From Ectopseudomonas chengduensis (lineage in GTDB: Bacteria > Pseudomonadota > Gammaproteobacteria > Pseudomonadales > Pseudomonadaceae): a stretch of 64,000 nucleotides of DNA. Both the position numbers and the translations under genes were made by a program. The DNA is taken from NCBI RefSeq assembly GCF_900102635.1, contig NZ_FMZQ01000021.1:1-64000 (forward strand), given 5' to 3'. Position 1 is the stretch's first letter; every line of letters begins with the position of its first letter. Under the pieces are notes generated by a model. That model saw only the letters and a list, made by a program, of their open reading frames with translations. It was not told the origin of the DNA and made no database searches. This document shows, one piece after another, positions 53,122-60,579 of this stretch.

Positions 53122-53211
53122 GTAGGAGCCGCGCCCCGCGGCGAATTGTGGCCAAGCCGCAAATCTTTCTGAACGGCCACAATCGCTTTCGCCCCGGGGC
53201 GGGGCTCCTAC
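53122..53211. repeat. REP pair downstream of cca
   Basis: GTAGGAGCCGCGCCCCGCGG at the left and its near-complement CCCCGGGGCGGGGCTCCTAC at the right are inverted, with about 45 bases between. This is a pseudomonad REP pair. It may stabilise or end the cca transcript. Confidence 0.7.
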
Positions 53212-53242
53212 ACCGATACGCGCGATCAAACAGAAATCAGCC

Positions 53243-53302
53243 GTAGCCCGGATGCAATCCGGGGTAATTCTGAGGCCGCCACCCGGATTGCATCCGGGCT
53301 AC
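53243..53302. repeat. GTAGCCCGGATGCAATCCGG-type inverted repeat
   Basis: GTAGCCCGGATGCAATCCGG (53243-53262) is repeated inverted at 53283-53302 with a 20-base centre. The sequence is a frequent intergenic repeat of pseudomonads and other gammaproteobacteria. The right arm includes the folK stop codon (53299-53301). Confidence 0.75.
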
Positions 53303-53832
53303 ACAGGGCGCGTCTGCAGCAACTCTACCGGCGTCAGCTCGGTACCACGCCAGTGGAAAGCCGCCGGCCATAACTGCTGATCGATCTGCGCCGAGGCCCA
53401 CAGCTCGGCGAACGAACGGCCAGCTACCGGGTGCTGCAGCTGCGGCGCCAACAGCGCCAGCGGCCAGAGCACGAAGGCGTTCTTGAGAATTTCCGCGCGC
53501 GGCAGGATCAGACCGTTGAAATTGCCGACCTGCTCGCCATACAGCAGCACGTCGATGTCCAGCGGCAAACCCTTGCGCTCCGGCGCGTAGCGGCCATTGT
53601 CGGCTTCGATGAATTTCAGCCGGCGGTCCAACTCCAGAAGCGGCAGTTCAGTCTCACCCACCACCACCAGATTGAAGAAGTTGCCGCTCTTGATGCCCAC
53701 CGCATGGCTCTCGAACACCGGCGAGCAGCGCATGTCGCTGAGCAGCCCCGCCAACGCATCGAGACCTGCGGTGAGGTGAGCCTCGCGCTCGACATTGCTG
53801 CCGAGGCCGAGAAAGACCCGAGTCAGAGGCAT
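53299..53832 (-). CDS. folK: 2-amino-4-hydroxy-6-hydroxymethyldihydropteridine pyrophosphokinase
   Basis: FolK (177 aa) transfers pyrophosphate to the pterin in folate synthesis. It has the FLGLGSNVERE start and LPLDIDVLLYGE and ILPRAEI motifs. Its start overlaps the end of folB by ten bases. The last codons and stop lie inside a repeat element. Confidence 0.92.
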   Translation of the reverse strand: MPLTRVFLGLGSNVEREAHLTAGLDALAGLLSDMRCSPVFESHAVGIKSGNFFNLVVVGETELPLLELDRRLKFIEADNGRYAPERKGLPLDIDVLLYGEQVGNFNGLILPRAEILKNAFVLWPLALLAPQLQHPVAGRSFAELWASAQIDQQLWPAAFHWRGTELTPVELLQTRPV

Positions 53833-54179
53833 CCGCGCTCGATCTCCACGCCCACGCCACCGCGAGCGGCTGGCACCGCGCCGGGCTTGGTCAGCTTCAG
53901 GCGCATCCAGGGAATGTTGAACTCTTCCATCAGGGTCTGCACCAGCCGTTCGGCGAAGGTCTCAACCAGGATGAACTGCGACTCGGCCGCGAAGGCCTGA
54001 ATGCGCGTGGACACGCTGGCGTAGTCGAGCGCCAGGTTGAGGTCATCACCGGCGGCGGCGGGGCGGTTGTCCCAGGCCATCTGCAGGTCCAGGCGCAGGC
54101 ACTGGCGAATCTCGCGCTCCCAATCGTAGGCGCCGATCACCGTGTCGACTTCCAGCCCCTCGATAAATACTCTGTCCAC
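53823..54179 (-). CDS. folB: Dihydroneopterin aldolase
   Basis: FolB (118 aa) cleaves dihydroneopterin in folate synthesis. The VFIEGLEVDTVIGAYDWER segment and the catalytic lysine region LKLTKPGAV are typical. The GTG at 54179 (MDRVFIEG) follows a GGAGAG site; further upstream in-frame starts lack a good site. It is divergent from plsY. Confidence 0.9.
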   Translation of the reverse strand: MDRVFIEGLEVDTVIGAYDWEREIRQCLRLDLQMAWDNRPAAAGDDLNLALDYASVSTRIQAFAAESQFILVETFAERLVQTLMEEFNIPWMRLKLTKPGAVPAARGGVGVEIERGCL

Positions 54180-54254
54180 CCGCACTCTCCGCGCCACGAC
54201 AAGGGCGCTGCACCTCGTTAGAATCGGGCCATCCCATGCCCTGGAATGGCCACC

Positions 54255-54824
54255 ATGTTCTGGCTTCTGGCAATCCTTGCCTACCTGCTCGGTTCGCTGT
54301 CCTTCGCCATACTGCTCAGCCGACTTGCAGGCGGGCCAGACCCGCGCGCCAGTGGCTCGGGCAACCCCGGCGCCACCAACATGCTGCGCGTGGCCGGCAA
54401 GAAACTCGCCGTGATGACGCTGATCGGCGACCTGCTCAAGGGCCTGCTACCGATCCTGATCGCCAAGCTGTTCGGCCTCAGCCTGCACCAGCAGGCCTGG
54501 ATCGGCCTGGCGGCCGTCGTCGGCCATCTTTACCCGCTGTACTTCCGCTTTCGAGGCGGCAAGGGCGTGGCCACTGCCGCCGGCATGCTGCTCGGCCTCT
54601 ACCCACCGGCCGCATTGCTCGCCCTGGCGGCCTGGGCCCTGGTATTTCTGCTGACCCGCACCAGCTCGCTGGCCTCACTGATCGCCACACCGCTGACACT
54701 GCCGCTGCTGGCCTGGCAACAACCGGCAGCCTTGTTACCGGCCTGCGTGCTCACTGGATTGATCGTCTGGCGCCACCGCAGCAATCTGCGTGATCTGTTC
54801 GCCGGCCGCGAGCGCCGTTTTTGA
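54255..54824 (+). CDS. plsY: Glycerol-3-phosphate acyltransferase PlsY
   Basis: PlsY (189 aa) is an inner-membrane enzyme with five predicted helices that acylates glycerol-3-phosphate from acyl-phosphate, the first step of phospholipid synthesis. Its three motifs are seen: GSGNPGATNMLR, RFRGGKGVATAAG and a less clear third near the C-terminus (RHRSNLRDLFAG). The ATG at 54255 is preferred over one nine bases upstream because of ribosome-site spacing. Confidence 0.92.
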   Translation: MFWLLAILAYLLGSLSFAILLSRLAGGPDPRASGSGNPGATNMLRVAGKKLAVMTLIGDLLKGLLPILIAKLFGLSLHQQAWIGLAAVVGHLYPLYFRFRGGKGVATAAGMLLGLYPPAALLALAAWALVFLLTRTSSLASLIATPLTLPLLAWQQPAALLPACVLTGLIVWRHRSNLRDLFAGRERRF

Positions 54825-54840
54825 CTGAAAAACAAAACCT

Positions 54841-54897
54841 GTAGGAGCGAGCTCTGCTCGCGAACCGAAAAGCTTCGCGAGCAGAGCTCGCTCCTAC
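54841..54897. repeat. Perfect REP inverted pair between plsY and tsaD
   Basis: GTAGGAGCGAGCTCTGCTCG with three further bases (54841-54863) is perfectly complementary to 54875-54897, with an 11-base centre. It is a pseudomonad REP type and lies between convergent genes, where it can act as a strong bidirectional transcript end. Confidence 0.85.
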
Positions 54898-54917
54898 GCG
54901 TAAATACCAAATGGCGC

Positions 54918-55943
54918 TCACAGCGCCGGCAACGACTCCATCGGCCAACGCGCCTGCACCTTGATCGCCAGATCCTCATGCTGCCCGGCCAGCAAGCGCT
55001 GGCAACCGGCGTAGGCGATCATCGCGCCGTTGTCGGTGCAGAAACGTGGCCGCGCGTAGAACACCTTGCCCTTCATTTCGCCCAGCATGCGCTCCAGGTG
55101 CTCACGCAATGCCTTGTTGGCACTCACGCCACCAGCGATGACCAGGCTGTTCAGCCCGCTCTGCTTCAGCGCGCGCTTGCACTTGATGGTCAGAGTCTCG
55201 ACCACCGCCTGCTGGAAGGCCAGCGCGATGTCGCGACGGGCTTGGTCGAGGTCGTCACCGCTGTCGCGGCATTGCTGCCAGGTATTCAGCGCAAAGGTCT
55301 TGAGCCCGCTGAAGCTGAAGTCAAGCCCCGGGCGATCAGTCATCGGCCGCGGGAAGACGAAGCGCCCCGGTGTGCCCTGCTCGGCCAGTTTGGCGATTTC
55401 CGGGCCGCCCGGATAATTCAGCCCCATCAGCTTGGCGGTCTTGTCGAAGGCCTCACCGGCGGCATCGTCCAGCGACTCGCCCAGCAACTGGTACTGGCCG
55501 ATGCCATCGACTCGTACCAACTGGGTGTGGCCGCCGGACACCAACAAGGCGACGAATGGAAAGGCTGGCGGCTGCTCTTCCAGCATCGGCGCCAGCAAAT
55601 GACCTTCCATATGGTGCACGCCGATGGCCGGCACGCCCCAGGCAAAGGCCAGCGCCTGCGCGCAGGAGGCACCGACCAGCAGCGCGCCGACCAGGCCGGG
55701 CCCCGCCGTGTAGGCCAGAGCGTCGATGTCGCTGGCCTGCTTGCCCGCCTCATCCAGCACCTGGCGGATCAGCGGCAGCATGCGCTTGACGTGATCGCGC
55801 GAGGCCAGTTCCGGCACGACGCCGCCGTAGACGCGATGCAGGTCGATCTGGCTGAACAGGGCGTCGGCCAGCAGGCCGCGCTCACTGTCATAGAGCGCGA
55901 CGCCGGTTTCATCGCAGGAGGTTTCCAATCCCAGTACGAGCAT
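54918..55943 (-). CDS. tsaD: tRNA N6-threonylcarbamoyladenosine transferase TsaD
   Basis: TsaD (341 aa) transfers threonylcarbamoyl to A37 of ANN-decoding tRNAs, with TsaB, TsaE and TsaC encoded elsewhere. The metal-binding histidines are in GVHHMEGHLLAP, and the ASKHA ATP sites are visible in LGLETSCDETG and VSGGHTQL. The ATG at 55943 (MLVLGLETSC) is the family start. It is divergent from rpsU, as in E. coli and P. aeruginosa. Confidence 0.95.
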   Translation of the reverse strand: MLVLGLETSCDETGVALYDSERGLLADALFSQIDLHRVYGGVVPELASRDHVKRMLPLIRQVLDEAGKQASDIDALAYTAGPGLVGALLVGASCAQALAFAWGVPAIGVHHMEGHLLAPMLEEQPPAFPFVALLVSGGHTQLVRVDGIGQYQLLGESLDDAAGEAFDKTAKLMGLNYPGGPEIAKLAEQGTPGRFVFPRPMTDRPGLDFSFSGLKTFALNTWQQCRDSGDDLDQARRDIALAFQQAVVETLTIKCKRALKQSGLNSLVIAGGVSANKALREHLERMLGEMKGKVFYARPRFCTDNGAMIAYAGCQRLLAGQHEDLAIKVQARWPMESLPAL

Positions 55944-56034
55944 GGAGCTTGAGCCTTGATTTGCCGCGTGGAACAAAGGCGCGCATGATAAGCGCCGCCC
56001 GGCGGAGCGGCCAGCGCTTTTCGATCAGAGGCCT

Positions 56035-56063
56035 TTGCATTCCTCGGCTCGAGGGGGTAACAT
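56035..56063 (+). promoter_or_regulatory. Promoter of the rpsU-dnaG-rpoD operon
   Basis: TTGCAT, a 17-base spacer and TAACAT lie 84 bases upstream of the rpsU start. Spacing is optimal and both boxes are four or more of six to consensus. It is the best sigma-70 match in the tsaD-rpsU gap. Confidence 0.6.
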
Positions 56064-56146
56064 CCGCAACCCTTAAAAACCGACGCAACCCGAGCCATTT
56101 GCCGGGAGCGCGTTGAACACCGGTAATTAACGAAGGTACGACCTGG

Positions 56147-56362
56147 ATGCCAGCCGTCAAAGTTAAAGAGAACGAACCCTTCGACGTAGCCCTGCGTCGT
56201 TTCAAGCGCTCCTGCGAAAAAGCCGGCGTACTGGCTGAAGTCCGTAGCCGCGAATTCTACGAAAAGCCGACCGCTGAGCGTAAGCGCAAAGCCGCTGCCG
56301 CTGTTAAGCGTCACGCCAAGAAAGTGCAGCGCGAGCAGCGTCGCAGCGTTCGCCTGTACTAA
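56147..56362 (+). CDS. rpsU: Small ribosomal subunit protein bS21
   Basis: bS21 (71 aa) is a small, very basic ribosomal protein that helps mRNA binding at the 30S platform. The N-terminus PAVKVKENEPFDVALRRFKR is diagnostic. It starts the rpsU-dnaG-rpoD macromolecular synthesis operon; two hairpins follow it and probably lower expression of the downstream genes. Confidence 0.97.
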   Translation: MPAVKVKENEPFDVALRRFKRSCEKAGVLAEVRSREFYEKPTAERKRKAAAAVKRHAKKVQREQRRSVRLY

Positions 56363-56382
56363 TACCGTACACGCAACGCTCG

Positions 56383-56406
56383 AATGCCCGGCCCTGGCCG
56401 GGCATT
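56383..56406 (+). terminator. First hairpin after rpsU
   Basis: A GC-rich stem of up to 11 pairs (56383-56393 with 56396-56406) and a very small loop, followed by GCATTTG. It probably acts as a leaky terminator or as an RNA-processing site. Confidence 0.6.
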
Positions 56407-56417
56407 GCATTTGAAAG

Positions 56418-56460
56418 ACTCCGCCTCGCACCTTAGCGAGTGAGCGGAGTTTTTGCTTTT
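56418..56460 (+). terminator. Second terminator between rpsU and dnaG
   Basis: A two-part stem (ACTCCGC/GCGGAGT with inner CTCGC/GCGAG) is followed by TTTTTGCTTTT. It is a strong intrinsic terminator shape, matching the position of the known rpsU-dnaG terminator of E. coli. It should lower dnaG expression relative to rpsU. Confidence 0.75.
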
Positions 56461-56509
56461 CTACCCATCCGTTGTCCCGCGCTTGCGCCGGGCAGTATGC
56501 TGAGCGCCT

Positions 56510-58510
56510 ATGGCCGGCCTGATCCCGCAATCCTTCATCGATGACCTGCTCAACCGCACCGACATCGTCGATGTGGTGAGTTCGCGCATCCAACTGAAGA
56601 AGACCGGCAAGAACTACAGCGCCTGCTGCCCGTTCCACAAGGAAAAGACCCCCTCCTTCACCGTCAGCCCGGACAAGCAGTTCTACTATTGCTTCGGCTG
56701 CGGCGCCGGTGGCAACGCCCTCGGCTTCGTCATGGACCACGATCAACTGGAATTCCCCCAGGCGATCGAGGAGCTGGCCAAACGCGCCGGCATGGACGTG
56801 CCGCGCGAAGAAAGCGGCCGCGGACACAAACCCAGACAGCCAGTCGACTCACCGCTCTACCCGCTGCTCAATGCCGCCGCCGAGCACTATCGCCAGGCGC
56901 TGAAAAGCCATCCACAGCGCAAGTACGCGGTGGACTACCTCAAGGGCCGCGGCCTGACCGGCGAAATCGCCCGCGACTTCGGCATCGGCTTCGCCCCACC
57001 CGGCTGGGACAACCTGCTCAAGCAACTGGGCGCCGACGCCCTGCAGCAGAAGGTCATGATCGACGCCGGCCTGCTGATCGAGAACGCCGAGAACGGCAGG
57101 CGCTACGACCGCTTCCGCGACCGCATCATGTTCCCCATCCGCGACAGCCGCGGCCGGGTGATCGCCTTCGGTGGCCGCGTGCTGGGCGACGACAAGCCCA
57201 AGTACCTCAACTCGCCGGAAACCCCGGTGTTCCACAAGGGCCAGGAACTCTACGGCCTCTACGAGGCGCGCAAGCACAACCGCGATCTCGACGAGATCAT
57301 GGTGGTCGAAGGCTACATGGACGTCATCGCCCTGGCCCAGCAGGGCCTGCGCAATGCCGTAGCGACCCTGGGCACAGCCACCAGCGAAGAGCACCTCAAG
57401 CGCCTGTTCCGCATCGTGCCCAGCGTGCTGTTCTGCTTCGACGGCGACGCTGCCGGGCGCAACGCCGCGTGGCGCGCCCTGGAGTCCACCCTGTCGAGCC
57501 TGCAGGACGGTCGCCGCGCACGCTTTCTGTTCCTGCCCGATGGCGAAGACCCAGACACCCTGGTCCGCGCCGAGGGCACCGACGCCTTTCGCGCACGCAT
57601 CAACCAGCACGCGCAACCGCTGGCCGACTACTTCTTCCAGCAGCTGTGCGAAGAAGCCGACCCGCGCTCACTGGAAGGCAAGGCACACCTGGTGACCCTG
57701 GCCGCGCCGTTGATCGACAAGATTCCCGGCAACAACCTGCGCGCCCTGATGCGTCAGCGCCTGAGCGAGATCACCGGCCTTTCCGGCGAAGCGCTGAGCC
57801 AGGTCGCCAGTGCACCGCGCAGTCATGCGCCGAACACCACCAGCCAGGCGCCCAGCAGCGATTACCCGGATTACGGTGACATCCCCGACAGCGCCTACTA
57901 CGACAACCTGCCGGACGTCGGCGGTTACGAGCAGCCTGCGCCGCCCCAGCAGCATTACGAGCGCAGCAACGAAGGCGGCAAGGGCAGCTGGAAAAAAGAT
58001 GGCGCCGGCAAGTGGAACAAGAAGGGCAAGGGCGATTTCGCGCCACGTGCCCCGCGCACTGCCGTGAGCGTCGAATCACCGCACCTGATCGCCCTACGCA
58101 CGTTGCTCCACCATCCGCACCTGGCGCAGAAGGTCGAAGATGTCAGCCATTTCGCCGACGAAGACGACACCTATGCTCAGCTTCTCGTGGCCTTGGTCGG
58201 TGCCCTGCAGAAAACGCCCAACCTGCGTTCGCTGCAACTAATCGCCCGCTGGCACGGCACCGAACAAGGTCGCCTGCTGCGGGCGCTGGCGGAGAAGGAA
58301 TGGCTGATCCAGGGTGACAACCTTGAACAGCAGTTTTTCGACACCATTACTACACTTGCAAATAGTCAATCGCAGAGGCGGCGTGAAAAGGCGCTCCGCA
58401 GCATCATTCATAAAAGCCCCAGCGAGCTCACAGACGAGGAGAAGACATTGCTCAGAGAGCACTACAGCTTGACCTCCTCGCAGAGCAGCAAGTCCCCAAC
58501 TGGCGCCTAA
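56510..58510 (+). CDS. dnaG: DNA primase
   Basis: DnaG (666 aa) lays RNA primers at the replication fork. The N-terminal zinc-binding domain has CCPFHKEKTPSF and YYCFGCGAGG (about 40-65). The TOPRIM catalytic domain has VVEGYMDVIAL and FCFDGDAAGRNAA. A low-complexity linker rich in Y, P, G and K (about 440-515) leads to the C-terminal helicase-binding domain. The start ATG at 56510 has a weak site. It is the middle gene of the operon. Confidence 0.97.
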   Translation: MAGLIPQSFIDDLLNRTDIVDVVSSRIQLKKTGKNYSACCPFHKEKTPSFTVSPDKQFYYCFGCGAGGNALGFVMDHDQLEFPQAIEELAKRAGMDVPREESGRGHKPRQPVDSPLYPLLNAAAEHYRQALKSHPQRKYAVDYLKGRGLTGEIARDFGIGFAPPGWDNLLKQLGADALQQKVMIDAGLLIENAENGRRYDRFRDRIMFPIRDSRGRVIAFGGRVLGDDKPKYLNSPETPVFHKGQELYGLYEARKHNRDLDEIMVVEGYMDVIALAQQGLRNAVATLGTATSEEHLKRLFRIVPSVLFCFDGDAAGRNAAWRALESTLSSLQDGRRARFLFLPDGEDPDTLVRAEGTDAFRARINQHAQPLADYFFQQLCEEADPRSLEGKAHLVTLAAPLIDKIPGNNLRALMRQRLSEITGLSGEALSQVASAPRSHAPNTTSQAPSSDYPDYGDIPDSAYYDNLPDVGGYEQPAPPQQHYERSNEGGKGSWKKDGAGKWNKKGKGDFAPRAPRTAVSVESPHLIALRTLLHHPHLAQKVEDVSHFADEDDTYAQLLVALVGALQKTPNLRSLQLIARWHGTEQGRLLRALAEKEWLIQGDNLEQQFFDTITTLANSQSQRRREKALRSIIHKSPSELTDEEKTLLREHYSLTSSQSSKSPTGA

Positions 58511-58518
58511 AGCCAAAA

Positions 58519-58544
58519 CCGAGGTATAATCCTCGGCTTGTTTT
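58519..58544 (+). promoter_or_regulatory. Hairpin with TATAAT loop upstream of rpoD
   Basis: CCGAGG and CCTCGG form a 6-bp stem whose loop is exactly TATAAT, followed by CTTGTTTT. It has features of both an intrinsic terminator and a perfect -10 box. No good -35 hexamer is found 16-18 bases upstream. It lies 9 bases past the dnaG stop and 34 bases before rpoD. Confidence 0.5.
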
Positions 58545-58577
58545 CAGCCCGCCAAGACCTTCAGTGGATAGGGTGTT

Positions 58578-60425
58578 ATGTCCGTAAAAGCGCAGCAGCA
58601 ATCTCGTATCAAAGAGTTGATCACCCTGGGTCGTGAGCAGAAGTATCTGACTTACGCAGAGGTCAACGACCACTTGCCTGAGGACATTTCAGATCCTGAG
58701 CAGGTGGAAGACATCATCCGCATGATCAATGACATGGGGATCCCGGTACACGAGAGTGCTCCGGATGCAGACGCCCTGATGCTGGCCGATGCCGACACCG
58801 ACGAGGCTGCAGCCGAAGAAGCCGCTGCCGCCCTCGCCGCTGTCGAGACCGATATCGGCCGCACCACTGACCCGGTGCGCATGTACATGCGCGAAATGGG
58901 CACCGTGGAACTGCTGACCCGCGAAGGCGAGATCGAAATCGCCAAACGCATCGAGGAAGGCATCCGCGAAGTCATGAGCGCCATCGCTCACTTCCCCGGC
59001 ACCGTCGACGGCATCCTCGCCGAGTACACCCGCGTCACCACCGAGGGCGGCCGTCTGGCCGAAGTCCTCAGTGGCTACATCGACCCGGATGACGGCAGCG
59101 TGCCTGACGAAGCCGCCGCCCCCGTTCCCGTCAAGGAAGGCGCCGCCGCTGAAGAAAGCGACGACGAAGAAGAAGACGAGAGCGGCGACGACGAGGAAGA
59201 AGAAGGCGATGGCGGCCCGGACCCGGAAGAAGCGGCTCGCCGTTTCACTGCCGTGGCCGAGCAGCAGGACAAAGTCCTCAAGGCGCTGAAGAAGCATGGT
59301 CGTGGCAGCAAGCAGGCCACCGAAGAGCTGGCCACCCTGGCCGAGCTGTTCATGCCGATCAAGCTGGTGCCCAAGCAGTACGACGCCCTGGTTACCAAGG
59401 TGCGCGACGCCCTCGACCGTCTGCGTGCGCAAGAACGCGCCATCATGCAGCTGTGCGTACGTGATGCGCGCATGCCGCGTGCCGACTTCCTGCGCCTGTT
59501 CCCGGGCAACGAAATCGACATGGATTGGGCCGCCGACCTGGCCAAGGGCAAGGCCAAGTACGCCGAAGCCCTGGGCAACCTGCAGGCCGACATTCAGCGC
59601 TGCCAGCAGAAGCTGGCCGATCTGGAAGCCGAGTGCAGCCTGACCCTGGCCGAGATCAAGGACATCAACCGTCGCATGTCCATCGGTGAAGCGAAAGCTC
59701 GCCGCGCCAAGAAGGAAATGGTCGAGGCCAACCTGCGCCTGGTCATCTCCATCGCCAAGAAGTACACCAACCGCGGCCTGCAGTTCCTCGACCTGATCCA
59801 GGAAGGCAACATCGGCCTGATGAAGGCGGTGGACAAGTTCGAATACCGTCGCGGCTACAAGTTCTCGACCTATGCTACCTGGTGGATTCGCCAGGCGATC
59901 ACCCGCTCGATCGCCGACCAGGCGCGCACCATCCGTATTCCGGTGCACATGATCGAGACCATCAACAAGCTCAACCGCATCTCCCGCCAGATGCTGCAGG
60001 AAATGGGTCGCGAGCCCACTCCGGAAGAGCTGGGTGAGCGCATGGAAATGCCCGAGGACAAGATCCGTAAGGTATTGAAGATCGCCAAAGAGCCGATCTC
60101 CATGGAAACCCCGATTGGCGACGACGAAGACTCGCACTTGGGCGACTTCATCGAGGACAGCACCATGCAGTCCCCGATCGACGTAGCCACGGTCGAAAGC
60201 CTCAAGGAAGCCACTCGCGAAGTGCTGGCCGGCCTCACTGCCCGTGAAGCCAAGGTCCTGCGCATGCGCTTCGGTATCGACATGAACACCGACCACACCC
60301 TCGAGGAAGTGGGCAAGCAGTTCGATGTCACCCGTGAGCGTATCCGTCAGATCGAAGCCAAGGCGCTGCGCAAGCTGCGCCACCCGACGCGAAGCGAGCA
60401 TCTGCGCTCCTTCCTCGACGAGTGA
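58578..60425 (+). CDS. rpoD: RNA polymerase sigma factor RpoD (sigma-70)
   Basis: The primary sigma factor (615 aa). Region 1.1 begins the protein, region 1.2 follows with DPVRMYMREMG, and a non-conserved insert contains an acidic run (about residues 190-215) usual in pseudomonads. Region 2 has NLRLVISIAKKYTNRGLQFL and TYATWWIRQAITRS (-10 contact). Region 4.2 ends it with VTRERIRQIEAKALRKLR (-35 contact). The ATG at 58578 matches the known start. Confidence 0.97.
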   Translation: MSVKAQQQSRIKELITLGREQKYLTYAEVNDHLPEDISDPEQVEDIIRMINDMGIPVHESAPDADALMLADADTDEAAAEEAAAALAAVETDIGRTTDPVRMYMREMGTVELLTREGEIEIAKRIEEGIREVMSAIAHFPGTVDGILAEYTRVTTEGGRLAEVLSGYIDPDDGSVPDEAAAPVPVKEGAAAEESDDEEEDESGDDEEEEGDGGPDPEEAARRFTAVAEQQDKVLKALKKHGRGSKQATEELATLAELFMPIKLVPKQYDALVTKVRDALDRLRAQERAIMQLCVRDARMPRADFLRLFPGNEIDMDWAADLAKGKAKYAEALGNLQADIQRCQQKLADLEAECSLTLAEIKDINRRMSIGEAKARRAKKEMVEANLRLVISIAKKYTNRGLQFLDLIQEGNIGLMKAVDKFEYRRGYKFSTYATWWIRQAITRSIADQARTIRIPVHMIETINKLNRISRQMLQEMGREPTPEELGERMEMPEDKIRKVLKIAKEPISMETPIGDDEDSHLGDFIEDSTMQSPIDVATVESLKEATREVLAGLTAREAKVLRMRFGIDMNTDHTLEEVGKQFDVTRERIRQIEAKALRKLRHPTRSEHLRSFLDE

Positions 60426-60431
60426 TACCAG

Positions 60432-60458
60432 AACCCCCGGCCCAGGCCGGGGGTTTTG
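60432..60458 (+). terminator. Terminator after rpoD
   Basis: A stem of about 10 pairs (AACCCCCGGCC with GGCCGGGGGTT) and a tight loop, followed by TTGCTTTC. It ends the macromolecular synthesis operon. Confidence 0.8.
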
Positions 60459-60579
60459 CTTTCTGGGCAGCGCGCCCAATCACTCGCCAGCCAAAGGCAG
60501 CGCAGACGCTGCAATCAAACTGCCATCCCGGCAATGGCCGATCTACACTACGACGATACTGATCGCGAAACGAGGCCGT

